From Pedobacter gandavensis (GTDB lineage Bacteria > Bacteroidota > Bacteroidia > Sphingobacteriales > Sphingobacteriaceae): 64,000 bases of DNA. The stretch lies in NCBI RefSeq assembly GCF_014172405.1, contig NZ_WNXC01000003.1, positions 372,001 to 436,000 of the forward strand. Direction: 5' to 3'. The notes beneath the pieces are model-generated. The model did not search any database, was not told the DNA's origin, and saw only the letters and a list, made by a program, of their open reading frames with translations. Positions within the stretch are counted from its first letter, which is position 1. Each line of letters begins with the position of its first letter. Made by a program: the position numbers and the translations under genes. Positions 1-9,003 of the stretch are shown one piece after another.

Positions 1-1
1 T

Positions 2-496
2 AGTTTAGAAGTTTCCAGTGAAGAAGGAGTCGGCAGTACTTTCTCTTTCAGCAATTGGTACGAAATTTCGAAAGATGCAATTCTGGTCAAAACGATGGCC
101 AAGCCTTCTTTAGATCATTTCCCTGGCTTAAGGGTACTCGTTGCAGAAGACAATCCCATCAACAAATTTCTGATCATCAAAATCTTAAAAGACTGGCAGG
201 TCATTCCTGATGTAGTTGAAAATGGAAAGGATGCTTTAACGCAATTAAATGAAGCAGACTACGACTTGATCTTAATGGACACTTTCATGCCGGTTATGAA
301 TGGCTTGGACGCGATTAAGCTCATTCGTGAAGGCTTTGTCAAAGGCAAAGAGAACATTCCAATTATCACCTTTTCGGCGGCAGTTTTAGAAACTGATAAA
401 CAAACTGCCATTGATGCAGGTGCAAATGATGTAGTGAGTAAGCCTTTTGAATTGGATGTACTCCATCAAAAAATTAAAAAATATACGTCTAAATAA
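2..496 (+). CDS. Hybrid sensor histidine kinase, C-terminal part (partial)
   Basis: The frame is open from base 2, so this is the 3' end of a gene that begins outside the window; the ATG at 95 is internal. The first residues include EEGVGSTFSF, the usual end of a HATPase_c kinase domain (G2 box and following strand). A receiver domain follows over about the last 125 residues: the acidic pair lies in VLVAEDN, the phospho-accepting Asp in LILMDTFMP and the conserved Lys in VSKPF. No output domain follows the receiver, so the protein probably signals by phosphotransfer or intramolecular control. The sensor part and target cannot be judged from here. Confidence 0.85.
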   Translation, partial: SLEVSSEEGVGSTFSFSNWYEISKDAILVKTMAKPSLDHFPGLRVLVAEDNPINKFLIIKILKDWQVIPDVVENGKDALTQLNEADYDLILMDTFMPVMNGLDAIKLIREGFVKGKENIPIITFSAAVLETDKQTAIDAGANDVVSKPFELDVLHQKIKKYTSK

Positions 497-519
497 TAGG
501 CTGTTTTATTAAGCAGGTA

Positions 520-1080
520 TTATTTGTTAAAGGCAGTCATTGTTAAAGCGGGGCCAATGGTCACAAAACTTTTGATCAGGTCCACGCTTTTGCTAATCAG
601 TGCTGGAAGTTCAGGTTGTTCATCTTTATCAAAGGGCGCCAATACATAATCCGCCTGTCTCCCTTTTGCAAAATTATCACTAATGCCAAAACGTAACCTC
701 GGGTAGGCTTGTCCCCCGCAAAGCTCTTCAATGCTTTTCAATCCATTGTGTCCTGCGCTACTCCCCTGCATTTTCAGACGGAGTTTACCCAATGGCAATG
801 CCAGGTCATCCACAATCACTAGTACGTTTTCCAATGGAATTCTCAATTCCCTCATATAATAATTTACCGATTTTCCACTCAGGTTCATATAAGTGGTTGG
901 CTTAATCACATGCAGCTTCTTCCCTTTGAAAGAAACTTCCGAATAGTAAGCCAAACGGATATTAGAAAATGTGCCTCCGAGTTCTTTTACCAGCTCATCA
1001 GCGATATCAAAACCAATATTATGACGGGTATGTGCGTATTCCGGACCAATATTCCCTAAACCAACAATTAAGTATTTCAT
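520..1080 (-). CDS. pth: Peptidyl-tRNA hydrolase
   Basis: Cytosolic esterase that releases peptides from prematurely dropped peptidyl-tRNA so that the tRNA can be reused. The protein is 186 aa, normal for the family. From the ATG at 1080 it opens MKYLIVGLGNIGPEYAHTRHN, placing Asn10 and His20 exactly where the substrate-binding Asn and catalytic His sit in characterised Pth enzymes. The VIVDDLALPLGKLR block and the GSSAGHNGLKSI motif complete the active site. A longer frame uses a TTG nine bases upstream, but the ATG gives the standard N-terminus. A TATATTTG -7 element ends 6 nt before this ATG, so the mRNA may have almost no leader. It follows rplY but is separated from it by a terminator. 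Confidence 0.97.
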   Translation of the reverse strand: MKYLIVGLGNIGPEYAHTRHNIGFDIADELVKELGGTFSNIRLAYYSEVSFKGKKLHVIKPTTYMNLSGKSVNYYMRELRIPLENVLVIVDDLALPLGKLRLKMQGSSAGHNGLKSIEELCGGQAYPRLRFGISDNFAKGRQADYVLAPFDKDEQPELPALISKSVDLIKSFVTIGPALTMTAFNK

Positions 1081-1086
1081 CTCTTG

Positions 1087-1094
1087 CAAATATA
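1087..1094 (-). promoter_or_regulatory. -7 element of the pth promoter
   Basis: Minus-strand TATATTTG matches the Bacteroidota -7 consensus TAnnTTTG. It ends 6 nt before the pth ATG. No TTTG-type -33 element is seen at 19-21 nt spacing. Transcription would start at or within a few nt of the start codon. Confidence 0.45.
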
Positions 1095-1135
1095 ATAGTT
1101 TAGCTGAGAACAGCTATGGAATCATTTTATCCGAC

Positions 1136-1172
1136 AAAAAAAAAGCAGTACCGTTGCCGATACTGCTTTTTT
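1136..1172 (-). terminator. Rho-independent terminator after rplY
   Basis: On the minus strand a 10-bp stem (AAAAGCAGTA / TACTGCTTTT) with a 10-nt loop is followed by a run of about nine T. It lies 20 bases after the rplY stop codon and separates rplY from pth. Confidence 0.85.
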
Positions 1173-1191
1173 AGATTGGACTAAAAAGAAA

Positions 1192-1770
1192 TTATTTCTT
1201 GTTAGCTTCGTTCTCAGCTTGTTTTAAAGCTCTTGACATTCCAACAGAAACGATAGTGTCTTCTGGAGTGTTAGTGATTGTGTAATCTGCTTTCGCGATA
1301 TCACGTACACGGAACAAGTTACCAACTTCTAATTTTGCAATGCTAACTTCAACTGTTTGAGGCATATCTTTTGGAAGTGATCTCACACGAAGTTTACGTA
1401 ATTTTTGTACTAATTTACCACCCATTTTAACACCTGGAGAAGTACCGGTCAATTTAACTGGGATTTCCATTAAGATTTCTTTGTCATCAAATAACTGAAG
1501 AAAATCTACGTGTAATAATAGGTCAGTAAGTGGGTGAAATTGTAATTCTTTAATGATAGCTTTAGTTTTAGTACCATTAATGTCAATTTCAACAAAGTTT
1601 GCTTCTGGAGTGTAAATAGCATCCTTTAATTCAGTAGTAATTACAGCAAAGTGTTTTTGCTCTGTACCACCATACAATACTGCAGGAACTTTACCTTCAT
1701 AGCGAAGCTCTTTAGCATCGCGTTTCCCTACGTTCTCTCTTGGAGAACCGCTAATTGCGATTGTTTTCAT
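1192..1770 (-). CDS. rplY: 50S ribosomal protein L25 (Ctc form)
   Basis: 5S rRNA-binding protein of the large ribosomal subunit. The 192-aa product is the long Ctc/TL5 form, with an N-terminal L25 beta-barrel (SGSPRENVGKRDAKELR, then VPAVLYGG) and a C-terminal beta domain (VKLTGTSPGVKMGGKL). The frame extends to 1833, but this would overlap the prs stop; the ATG at 1770 gives the conserved MKTIAISGSPRE start and is preferred. It lies 25 bp behind prs, giving the prs-rplY arrangement common in Bacteroidota, and is probably cotranscribed with it. A strong terminator follows. Confidence 0.96.
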   Translation of the reverse strand: MKTIAISGSPRENVGKRDAKELRYEGKVPAVLYGGTEQKHFAVITTELKDAIYTPEANFVEIDINGTKTKAIIKELQFHPLTDLLLHVDFLQLFDDKEILMEIPVKLTGTSPGVKMGGKLVQKLRKLRVRSLPKDMPQTVEVSIAKLEVGNLFRVRDIAKADYTITNTPEDTIVSVGMSRALKQAENEANKK

Positions 1771-1795
1771 TTTATATTTATTTATTGTTAGTATA

Positions 1796-2737
1796 TTAAA
1801 CTCTAAACAGGTCACTGATTGAACCGTGCTCATTTACATTAGCAATCGCTTTTGCAAATAGCTCAGCAGTACTCAATACCCTGATTTTATCACTCTGACG
1901 TTTCAAAGGAATGGTGTCTGTCACGATCAACTCTGCTAACATAGAGTTTTCTACCGTTTCATAAGCCTTACCTGATAACACCGGATGCGTACAAACTGCA
2001 CGCACACTTTTCGCTCCTTTTTCCATGATCAGCGCTGCTGCTTTGGACAAGGTACCTGCAGTGTCGCAAATATCGTCAATTAAAACGACATCTAAGCCTA
2101 CCACATCACCGATGATAGACATCGACTCAATTTCATTGGCACGTTTACGTCTCTTATCACAAATTACCACTTCTGCATTGAAGAACTTTGCAAAAGTACG
2201 TGCTCTGTAAGAACCTCCCATATCCGGTGAAGCAATCGTTAAATTCTCCAGGCCTAAGCTTTTGATATAAGGCACGAAAATCACTGAACCATCTAAATGG
2301 TCTACAGGGATATCGAAGAAACCTTGGATCTGAGCAGCATGAAGGTCCATCGTCATGATCCTGTGGATACCTGCCGATTTTAACAAGTTGGCAACCAATT
2401 TGGCGCCTATCGCTACACGTGGCTTATCTTTTCTATCTTGTCTGGCCAGGCCATAATAAGGAACTACTGCAGTGATGTAATGAGCAGATGCACGTTTAGC
2501 GGCATCAATCATTAACAACAACTCCATTAGATTATCATTAGGCTGGTAAGTAGAATTGATGATGAAGACATCGCAACCGCGTACTGTTTCATCGTAAGAA
2601 GGTTGAAATTCGCCGTCGCTAAACCTGTTCAAGGTGACATCACCCAAAGGTTTGCCGTAGCTGTCGGCAATTTTGATTGCTAATTCTTTTGTACCTGTTC
2701 CGGCAAAAAGTTTAACTGGATTAAACTGCAATGGCAT
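1796..2737 (-). CDS. prs: Ribose-phosphate pyrophosphokinase (PRPP synthase)
   Basis: Makes 5-phosphoribosyl-1-pyrophosphate from ribose-5-phosphate and ATP for purine, pyrimidine, His, Trp and NAD synthesis. The 313-aa protein shows the family landmarks: FSDGEFQPSYDETVRG near the N-terminus, the catalytic flexible-loop region YYGLARQDRKDKPR, and the PRPP-binding motif VVLIDDICDTAGTL near residue 225. A longer frame reaches 2791, but that start would lie inside a terminator hairpin; the ATG at 2737 gives the normal MPLQFNPVKLFAGTG start. The gene sits just downstream of tRNA-Gln and its terminator-like hairpin, with no clear promoter of its own in the 26-base gap, so it may depend on read-through. 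Confidence 0.97.
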   Translation of the reverse strand: MPLQFNPVKLFAGTGTKELAIKIADSYGKPLGDVTLNRFSDGEFQPSYDETVRGCDVFIINSTYQPNDNLMELLLMIDAAKRASAHYITAVVPYYGLARQDRKDKPRVAIGAKLVANLLKSAGIHRIMTMDLHAAQIQGFFDIPVDHLDGSVIFVPYIKSLGLENLTIASPDMGGSYRARTFAKFFNAEVVICDKRRKRANEIESMSIIGDVVGLDVVLIDDICDTAGTLSKAAALIMEKGAKSVRAVCTHPVLSGKAYETVENSMLAELIVTDTIPLKRQSDKIRVLSTAELFAKAIANVNEHGSISDLFRV

Positions 2738-2762
2738 GATTAGAGGTGTATCAATGCTGGTT

Positions 2763-2798
2763 AAAAAAAATCGGATTGTGAAATGAACCACAATCCGA
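2763..2798 (-). terminator. Terminator or attenuator between tRNA-Gln and prs
   Basis: On the minus strand a perfect 10-bp stem (TCGGATTGTG / CACAATCCGA, 8-nt loop) is followed by eight T. It begins 10 bases after the tRNA 3' end and its T-run ends 25 bases before the prs ATG. It should end the tRNA transcript. If prs uses the tRNA promoter it would act as an attenuator. Confidence 0.85.
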
Positions 2799-2808
2799 AT
2801 ATGTTTTG

Positions 2809-2879
2809 TTGCCCGACCAGGATTCGAACCTAGACAAACGGTACCAAAAACCGTTGTACTACCTTTATACTATCGGGCA
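2809..2879 (-). tRNA. tRNA-Gln (anticodon TTG)
   Basis: The minus strand folds as a full cloverleaf of 71 nt. The acceptor stem is TGCCCGA / TCGGGCA, the D stem GTA / TAC, the anticodon stem ACGGT / ACCGT with loop TTTTGGT (anticodon TTG, reading CAA), and the T arm CTAGG-TTCGAAT-CCTGG. The discriminator base reads A and the 3' CCA is not encoded. A perfect Bacteroidota-type promoter lies 52 bases upstream and a terminator directly downstream. Confidence 0.96.
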
Positions 2880-2930
2880 ATCTTTCAATTTTAATTTCGA
2901 AGCGGATAACTGTTGCTCTGAAATCTGATG

Positions 2931-2961
2931 CAAATGTACGCACATTTTTGATATCTGCAAA
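2931..2961 (-). promoter_or_regulatory. Promoter of tRNA-Gln
   Basis: The minus strand carries TTTG (2961-2958), exactly 19 nt, then TACATTTG (2938-2931). Both elements match the Bacteroidota housekeeping consensus (TTTG, N19, TAnnTTTG) perfectly. Transcription should start near 2926, about 47 nt before the mature tRNA. Confidence 0.8.
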
Positions 2962-3352
2962 TCCTGCCGCAAAAAAAGTTTAAAAAAAATCAGCCGTACA
3001 ATCCAGAAAGGAAATAATCTATTTAAAATGAGGAAGTTGCTCTGGATAAAAAAAATAACTTTTTTTTCAAAAAAAATTAGTGCCAGCGAGATTTTTAGAA
3101 AAAGCAGTTCCATTTATACCTCAGTCAGGATAAAAATATTTTAAAATAATTAGAAATGGGGCAAAACTCAAGGATCTAAAACCAGGAGGAACTGTAATAT
3201 ATAGACTCCCTGGAATTGAACAACAGAAAAGATACCTTACAATAGGAGGTTAAATTTGTTAAACTCCCCCTTACTTTGTTAGTTTATCAATCTTATTCTT
3301 TATTTTCGGCTGCATTTAATTAGCGCGACTTTAATAACTATTTAATTAAGAA
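2962..3352. other. AT-rich intergenic region before the DUF2723 gene
   Basis: About 390 bases without a convincing gene; the short minus-strand frame here runs into the tRNA and looks non-coding. It must hold the promoter of the downstream plus-strand gene. The nearest candidate is TTTG at 3275-3278 with TATTTTCG at 3301-3308, but the 22-nt spacing and the last two bases depart from consensus, so it is only a weak suggestion. Confidence 0.4.
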
Positions 3353-6300
3353 ATGAACTATTCAAAAATCAACAACCTTACCGGCTGGCTTTGTTTTCTG
3401 ATCGCTGCAGTGACCTACATTCTAACATTAGAACCCTCAGTGAGCTTTTGGGATTGCGGTGAATTTATCGCCTCTGCCTTAAAAATGCAAGTAGTACACC
3501 AACCGGGAGCCCCCCTATTCTTAATGATACAGCGCTTCTTCTCCCTATTTGCTATGGGTGATGTTAATAAAATCGCTTACTTCATGAATGTAGGCTCGGC
3601 CATTGCCAGTGCCGCAACAATCCTTTTCTTATTCTGGACCATCACCGCGCTGGCGAAAAAAGTCCTGGTTAAAGAAAATGAAGAAGTGAGTCAATCAAAT
3701 CTGATCTCGATTATGGGTGCAGGTATTGTAGGTGCTTTAGCTTATACCTTCTCAGACAGTTTTTGGTTCTCTGCAGTAGAATCGGAAGTATACGCGCTTT
3801 CCTCTTTATTTACCGCAATCGTTTTCTGGGGTATCTTAAAATGGGAAGCCCATGCAGACGAGCCTCGTGCAGACCGTTGGTTGTTGTTTATCGCTTATAT
3901 CATGGGTCTATCCATCGGGATTCACCTCTTGAACTTATTAACAATTCCGGCTATTGCCTTTGTATACTACTTCAAGAAAACTAAAAATCCAACTACTGCA
4001 GGAATCATTAAAGCAGGTATTGTTGGGATTCTGATCCTTGCCGTAGTGCAGTATGGTATCATTCAATATGTGGTATCATTCGGTGCTTACTTCGATCTAT
4101 TCTTCGTGAATACCTTAGGAATGGGCTTTGGTACCGGCGTTCTTGTTTTTGCAATCTTGCTGATTGCTGCTTTCGTTTGGGGAATCAGGTATTCCATTAA
4201 ACATGAGAAAAAGATCCTGAACCTGTCCTTGCTTTCTGCATTGCTAATCCTTTTCGGATATAGCTCTTTCTCGATGATCATCATCCGCGCAAAAGCAAAT
4301 CCTAATTTAAATAACAGTGCTCCTGACAATGTATTCTCTTTCTTAGGCTACCTGAACAGGGAGCAATATGGCGACAGACCATTGTTATTCGGTCCTAACT
4401 ATAATTCACAAGCTGTAAACTCAGTAGAAGGAAAAACATTATATAGAAAAGGTGCAGAGAAGTATGAAGTAGCCGGTAAAAAATCCGATTACGAATACGA
4501 TAGAATTACACCTTTCCCACGTATGTACAGTGATGATGCTGGTCACGTTGCCTACTATAAAGACATGATGGGCTTTAGTGATGATCACTTCCCAAGCTTA
4601 ATAGACAATATCGGCTTCTTGCTTTCGTACCAAACCGGACAAATGTACATGCGATATTTCCTATGGAATTTTGTGGGTAGACAAAATGACGACCAGGGAC
4701 AAGGTAGTTTATATGAAGGTCAGTGGTTAAGTGGTATTAAACCAATTGATGCATTACACCTGGGTAGCCAGAAAAACCTCCCTCCTTCTATTACGGAGAG
4801 CAATGCCTACAACCGCTTCTTCTTCCTTCCATTGATTATGGGCTTATTGGGTGCCATCTGGCATTTCAAAAGAAATCAAAAGGATGCAGGAATTGTGGCC
4901 TTATTATTCTTCTTTACTGGTATGGCGATCGTATTATACCTAAATCAGAAGCCGATGGAACCAAGGGAACGTGATTATGCTTATGTAGGATCATTCTATG
5001 CCTTTGCCATCTGGATTGGATTTGGTGTTCTCGCCCTGCGTGAATGGGTATTTAAGAAATTAACCCCGGCTACCGGTGGTATTTTAGCTACAGTGATCGG
5101 TTTATTTGCCGCCCCTGTGCTTATGGCTGCTCAAGGATGGGATGACCATGATCGTTCTACTAAAATGGTTGCGCATGATATCGCAGTAGATTATATGCAG
5201 TCCTGTGCCCCAAATGCCATTCTCTTTACTTATGGTGATAACGATACTTATCCACTATGGTATGCACAAGAGGTGGAAAACATCAGACCAGACATTAGGT
5301 TAGTCAACCTGAGTTTATTTGATACCGATTGGTACATCAATGGTATGAAACGTAAAATGAACGAATCTGAACCACTTCCGATCTCTATGAACGAGTCACA
5401 GTATGTTCAGGGCGTTAGAGACGTCATGTATTACCAAAATGCCGATATCGCAGGAAATATAGAATTGAAGAACATTCTTGAGCTTCTGCTTTCTGAAAAC
5501 AGTGAAGATAAATTACCTTTGAATGATGGTAGAAAAGTAAACTTTATTCCTACTAAGAACTTCAAGATTACTGTAGATAAAGAAGCCGTGATTAAAAATG
5601 GGGTCGTTGCCGCAGCTGATTCTGCCAAGATCGCTCCTGCAATGGAATGGACATTCAACAAGAACTATGTAACGAAAGGTACATTGGCCATGTTTGATAT
5701 TCTGGTTCATAACAACTGGAAAAGACCAATCTATTTCGCAAGTACAGTGCCTTCAGAGCAATACAATGGCCTTGATAAGTACCTTTACAATGAAGGTTTA
5801 GCACTACATTTAATGCCATTAAAAGTAGATACTGCTGTTTCAAGAAATGAACTGATCAATACGCCGGTATTGTACAACAATGTGATGAACAAATTTGTAT
5901 GGGGTAACGTAAAGCATGCGAAATACCTGGATCCACAATCTTCAGATGACATTTCTATTTTCACCAATGTATTCAACAATACCATTAGTGGTTTATTGAA
6001 AGAAGGTAAAAAAGCAGATGCAGAGAAAGTAGTGAACCGTTATTTTGAAGTGATGCCAGAGAAATTCTATGGTATGCGGTCAATGATGGGTGCTTACTTC
6101 ATGGCAGAAAATCTATATCAACTAGACGATAACAAAAGAGCAAATGCACTGATCGAAAAATCAGCGGATTATATCATGAAAGAACTGACTTACCTGGCCG
6201 ATGTTTCTGAAAGCAAAGGAAGGTTTGTAGGTGGACAAAATGTACAGTTAGGCTTATCCTTCCTGAACTCTATGGCCAGAACTACCGCAGAGAATAAACA

Positions 6301-6382
6301 AACAAAACTAAGCAAGGAGTTAACAGATAAATTTAATCTGTTAGAAGCGAGATTCTCTCCTTTCTTCCCGGCACAACAGTAA
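3353..6382 (+). CDS. DUF2723 / TMEM260-like multispanning membrane protein, possible protein O-mannosyltransferase
   Basis: Large (1009 aa) integral membrane protein. The first 580 residues alternate about a dozen hydrophobic segments with short loops; the rest is soluble and presumably periplasmic, with TPR-like helices near the end (LLKEGKKADAEKVVNRYFE). After the first membrane segment comes EPSVSFWDCGEFIASALKM, an acidic loop motif of the kind used for catalysis by GT-C fold glycosyltransferases, followed by HQPGAPLF. Human TMEM260, in the same family (PF11028), is reported to be a protein O-mannosyltransferase. Family assignment is firm; sugar, acceptor and activity in this organism are inference. 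It stands alone and ends in a strong terminator. Confidence 0.85.
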   Translation: MNYSKINNLTGWLCFLIAAVTYILTLEPSVSFWDCGEFIASALKMQVVHQPGAPLFLMIQRFFSLFAMGDVNKIAYFMNVGSAIASAATILFLFWTITALAKKVLVKENEEVSQSNLISIMGAGIVGALAYTFSDSFWFSAVESEVYALSSLFTAIVFWGILKWEAHADEPRADRWLLFIAYIMGLSIGIHLLNLLTIPAIAFVYYFKKTKNPTTAGIIKAGIVGILILAVVQYGIIQYVVSFGAYFDLFFVNTLGMGFGTGVLVFAILLIAAFVWGIRYSIKHEKKILNLSLLSALLILFGYSSFSMIIIRAKANPNLNNSAPDNVFSFLGYLNREQYGDRPLLFGPNYNSQAVNSVEGKTLYRKGAEKYEVAGKKSDYEYDRITPFPRMYSDDAGHVAYYKDMMGFSDDHFPSLIDNIGFLLSYQTGQMYMRYFLWNFVGRQNDDQGQGSLYEGQWLSGIKPIDALHLGSQKNLPPSITESNAYNRFFFLPLIMGLLGAIWHFKRNQKDAGIVALLFFFTGMAIVLYLNQKPMEPRERDYAYVGSFYAFAIWIGFGVLALREWVFKKLTPATGGILATVIGLFAAPVLMAAQGWDDHDRSTKMVAHDIAVDYMQSCAPNAILFTYGDNDTYPLWYAQEVENIRPDIRLVNLSLFDTDWYINGMKRKMNESEPLPISMNESQYVQGVRDVMYYQNADIAGNIELKNILELLLSENSEDKLPLNDGRKVNFIPTKNFKITVDKEAVIKNGVVAAADSAKIAPAMEWTFNKNYVTKGTLAMFDILVHNNWKRPIYFASTVPSEQYNGLDKYLYNEGLALHLMPLKVDTAVSRNELINTPVLYNNVMNKFVWGNVKHAKYLDPQSSDDISIFTNVFNNTISGLLKEGKKADAEKVVNRYFEVMPEKFYGMRSMMGAYFMAENLYQLDDNKRANALIEKSADYIMKELTYLADVSESKGRFVGGQNVQLGLSFLNSMARTTAENKQTKLSKELTDKFNLLEARFSPFFPAQQ

Positions 6383-6396
6383 GCTCCGGAAAATAG

Positions 6397-6433
6397 AAAA
6401 CGAGCATCCCCAAAAAGGGTGCTCGTTTTTTTA
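6397..6433 (+). terminator. Terminator after the DUF2723 gene
   Basis: Stem AAAACGAGCA / TGCTCGTTTT extended by CCC / GGG with one bulged T, then a T-run (about seven). It lies 15 bases after the stop codon at 6382. Confidence 0.85.
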
Positions 6434-6492
6434 TGCCCTGGATTTTGTAGCACCTGCTCTTGCGGCAGGATAGGCTTTACGAAATACCGCAC

Positions 6493-6534
6493 AAAAGAAA
6501 AGGGTTGCAATTTATGTTGCAACCCTTTTCTTTT
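6493..6534. terminator. Bidirectional terminator between convergent genes
   Basis: Perfect 18-bp inverted repeat with core AGGGTTGCAA / TTGCAACCCT and 6-nt loop TTTATG; A-rich and T-rich arms supply a U-run on both strands. It lies 16 bases beyond the accA stop and presumably ends accA transcription while backing up the upstream terminator. Confidence 0.8.
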
Positions 6535-6549
6535 TATTTCTATATGATT

Positions 6550-7512
6550 TTACTCATTCACCACACCCATTGCACAGAATTTATCAATTCTCTTGGTGAT
6601 CATGGCATCCGTTTTTAACTTCTTAATCTCTTTAAGATCGCTTAAAATGCGTTCTTTAATGGTTTCACCCATAGCCTCAGGATTTTGGTGTGCACCTCCT
6701 AGTGGTTCTTTAATGATGCCATCAATCAATTGATTTTTGTACATATCATCAGAAGTCAGTTTTAGACATTCTGCTGCTTTCTCTTTAAAATCCCAGCTGC
6801 GCCATAAAATAGACGAGCAAGACTCCGGAGAAATTACAGAATACCAGGTATGCTCTAACATATATACACGATCACCGATACCGATACCCAATGCACCACC
6901 TGATGCACCTTCACCAATGACGAAACAAAGGATTGGTACTTTTAGAACAGACATTTCTAATAGGTTACGCGCAATTGCCTCCCCCTGTCCGCGCTCTTCT
7001 GCTTCCAGTCCGGGATAAGCACCCATCGTATCAATAAAAGAAATCACTGGTTTATTGAATTTTTCAGCAAGACGCATTAAGCGCAATGCTTTTCTATATC
7101 CTTCAGGATTCGCCATACCGAAGTTACGGTACTGACGTTCTTTGGTGTTCTTACCTTTCTGGTGTCCGATCACCATTACCGTTTCACCGGCAATCGTAGC
7201 AAAACCACCAATAATAGCTTTATCGTCTTTTACGGTTCTGTCGCCATGCATCTCTATGAAATCATCACAGATCATACTGATGTAATCCAAGGTTTGTGGC
7301 CTTTCCGGATGACGGGACATCTGAACTTTCTGCCATCCTGTAAGATGGTTGTAAAGCGTTTGCTGTGTGTCAGCTAACTTCTCTTCCAGTTCAGTCAAGG
7401 TAGCAGACATATCTACTTTCGTTTTATCGGCAACCTGTTTAACCTTTTCAATCTGCTGAGCTAATTCAACTAAAGGTTTTTCGAAATCAAATGATGTTTT
7501 TATCTGTTCCAT
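6550..7512 (-). CDS. accA: Acetyl-CoA carboxylase carboxyltransferase subunit alpha
   Basis: Alpha half of the carboxyltransferase that moves CO2 from biotin carrier protein to acetyl-CoA, the first committed step of fatty acid synthesis. The 320-aa length matches the family. Visible landmarks are the N-terminal helical region ([16 protein letters not shown]), [12 protein letters not shown], the crotonase-fold block [44 protein letters not shown], and [31 protein letters not shown], which forms the oxyanion-hole region. accD is not in the window. It is a single gene converging on the DUF2723 gene. Confidence 0.98.
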   Translation of the reverse strand: MEQIKTSFDFEKPLVELAQQIEKVKQVADKTKVDMSATLTELEEKLADTQQTLYNHLTGWQKVQMSRHPERPQTLDYISMICDDFIEMHGDRTVKDDKAIIGGFATIAGETVMVIGHQKGKNTKERQYRNFGMANPEGYRKALRLMRLAEKFNKPVISFIDTMGAYPGLEAEERGQGEAIARNLLEMSVLKVPILCFVIGEGASGGALGIGIGDRVYMLEHTWYSVISPESCSSILWRSWDFKEKAAECLKLTSDDMYKNQLIDGIIKEPLGGAHQNPEAMGETIKERILSDLKEIKKLKTDAMITKRIDKFCAMGVVNE

Positions 7513-7640
7513 AAGTGGGCTGTAAAAATAGGCATTTTATTTAAAACTTTGCAGACCGCTGGATTTTAGGTAAAAATTTTAATCCAATTTTCACAATATA
7601 CCCGTATTTCCGCCGTTTGAGCAGAATTTACCGCTGATTT

Positions 7641-8990
7641 TTAGGCCTCTTTTTCTTGATTACTCTGGATATATAACACTGAAATTGCCCCTAGGATCAT
7701 AAAAATCCCCGCCAGTACAATCGCATAAATCGCTTTCCCGTCGTAGAATTTCTCAACAATCATTCCTCCAAAAAAGCCATTTATGATTTGAGGCATCGTG
7801 ATAAAGAAGTTGAAAATTCCCATATATACCCCCATTTTTCGTGCTGGAATCGAGCTGGATAAGATTGCATAAGGCATAGAAAGGATACTTCCCCAAGCCA
7901 GTCCTACGCCAATCATAGCATAGATGAGTAGCTGTGGATCTGTAATGAAATAAATGGACAATAAGCCCAATCCTCCTGCTGTTAATGAAAAAGCATGGGC
8001 AATTTTCCTGCTGGTTAGCCGGGCAATAGACGGCAATAAAAGCGCGTAAATGGCAGAAACCCCGTTATAAACCCCAAAAAGAATCCCTACCCAGTTTCCT
8101 GCATCGGCAAACTGTACCGAAGAAGTATCGCCTGGAGCTACCTTATATATATGTTGTGCAATGGCTGGAGTGGTAAATACCCACATAGAAAAGAGGGCAA
8201 ACCAGGAGAAAAACTGCACCAGGCCCAACTGCTTCATCGTTAAAGGCATTTTGGAGAAATCTGTAAAAATAGACATGATGCCCTTTGTTTCTTCCGTCGC
8301 AGCACCATCATGGTAACTTTCCATTTCTTCTGGTGGATATTCCTTGGTCGTGATGACGGTCCATAAAATAGTCCCCACCAATACCGCAGCACCTACATAA
8401 AAGGAATAAATCACATTGAGTGGGACTTGTCCAACAGCAGCGACTTTAGAGACCCCTAAATATTCGGAAAGGATATAAGGCAACCAGGAACCAGTAATCG
8501 CTCCTGCGCCAATCAGAAAGGTCTGCATAGAAAAGCCAAAACTCCTTTGGCTTTCGGGCAGCTTATCCGCAACCAGGGCGCGGAAAGGCTCCATCGCTAC
8601 ATTAATAGAAGCATCCATGATCATGAGCATCCCGGCACCAATAATGATCGGTGGCAAAAAACTAGCCATTGCCGCAGAGTTTGGCATTAAAATCAATGCA
8701 ATGGCTGTCAACACGGCTCCAATCAGGAAGTATGGTCTTCGTCTGCCAAATCGATTCCAGGTTTTATCACTATAATAACCAATGATGGGCTGTACAATCA
8801 TCCCCGTTAAAGGTGCTGCTAACCAAAAAAGCGACAAATGTTCCACATCTGCTCCATAAGTTTGCAGGATTCGGGAAGCATTTCCATTTTGTAATGCAAA
8901 TCCAAACTGAATCCCGAAAAAGCCGGCACTCATATTAAAGATCTGTAGGGACGACAATCTTGGTTTACTAAGCGTGATTTTCTTTTCCAT
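7641..8990 (-). CDS. MFS sugar transporter (SLC45 / glycoside-type), probably maltose or maltooligosaccharide uptake
   Basis: Inner-membrane carrier of 449 aa with about twelve hydrophobic segments. The loop between segments 2 and 3 carries GYYSDKTWNRFGRRRPYFLI, the RFGRRRPY signature of the SLC45-like MFS branch that includes bacterial maltose and sucrose carriers. It is the last gene of the maltose/starch locus, 13 bp behind the second GH13 gene. Because the GH65 phosphorylase downstream of uptake is cytoplasmic, this carrier most simply delivers maltose to the cytoplasm. The family is clear; the exact substrate is inferred from context. No convincing terminator is visible in the 128 bases before accA. 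Confidence 0.88.
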   Translation of the reverse strand: MEKKITLSKPRLSSLQIFNMSAGFFGIQFGFALQNGNASRILQTYGADVEHLSLFWLAAPLTGMIVQPIIGYYSDKTWNRFGRRRPYFLIGAVLTAIALILMPNSAAMASFLPPIIIGAGMLMIMDASINVAMEPFRALVADKLPESQRSFGFSMQTFLIGAGAITGSWLPYILSEYLGVSKVAAVGQVPLNVIYSFYVGAAVLVGTILWTVITTKEYPPEEMESYHDGAATEETKGIMSIFTDFSKMPLTMKQLGLVQFFSWFALFSMWVFTTPAIAQHIYKVAPGDTSSVQFADAGNWVGILFGVYNGVSAIYALLLPSIARLTSRKIAHAFSLTAGGLGLLSIYFITDPQLLIYAMIGVGLAWGSILSMPYAILSSSIPARKMGVYMGIFNFFITMPQIINGFFGGMIVEKFYDGKAIYAIVLAGIFMILGAISVLYIQSNQEKEA

Positions 8991-9003
8991 CAGGTATTAA
9001 TAA

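Noticed and set aside
1771-1833. N-terminal extension of rplY, and likewise of prs (2738-2791)
   Set aside because: Extensions overlap a neighbouring gene or a terminator hairpin, and the internal ATG gives the family's usual start.
2865-3113. Minus-strand frame of 82 codons
   Set aside because: It overlaps the tRNA-Gln gene and its promoter, and its composition (Phe/Leu/Lys-rich) reflects AT-rich DNA.
6190-6522. Minus-strand frame of 110 codons at the end of the DUF2723 gene
   Set aside because: Runs across two terminators and lies opposite a clear coding gene.
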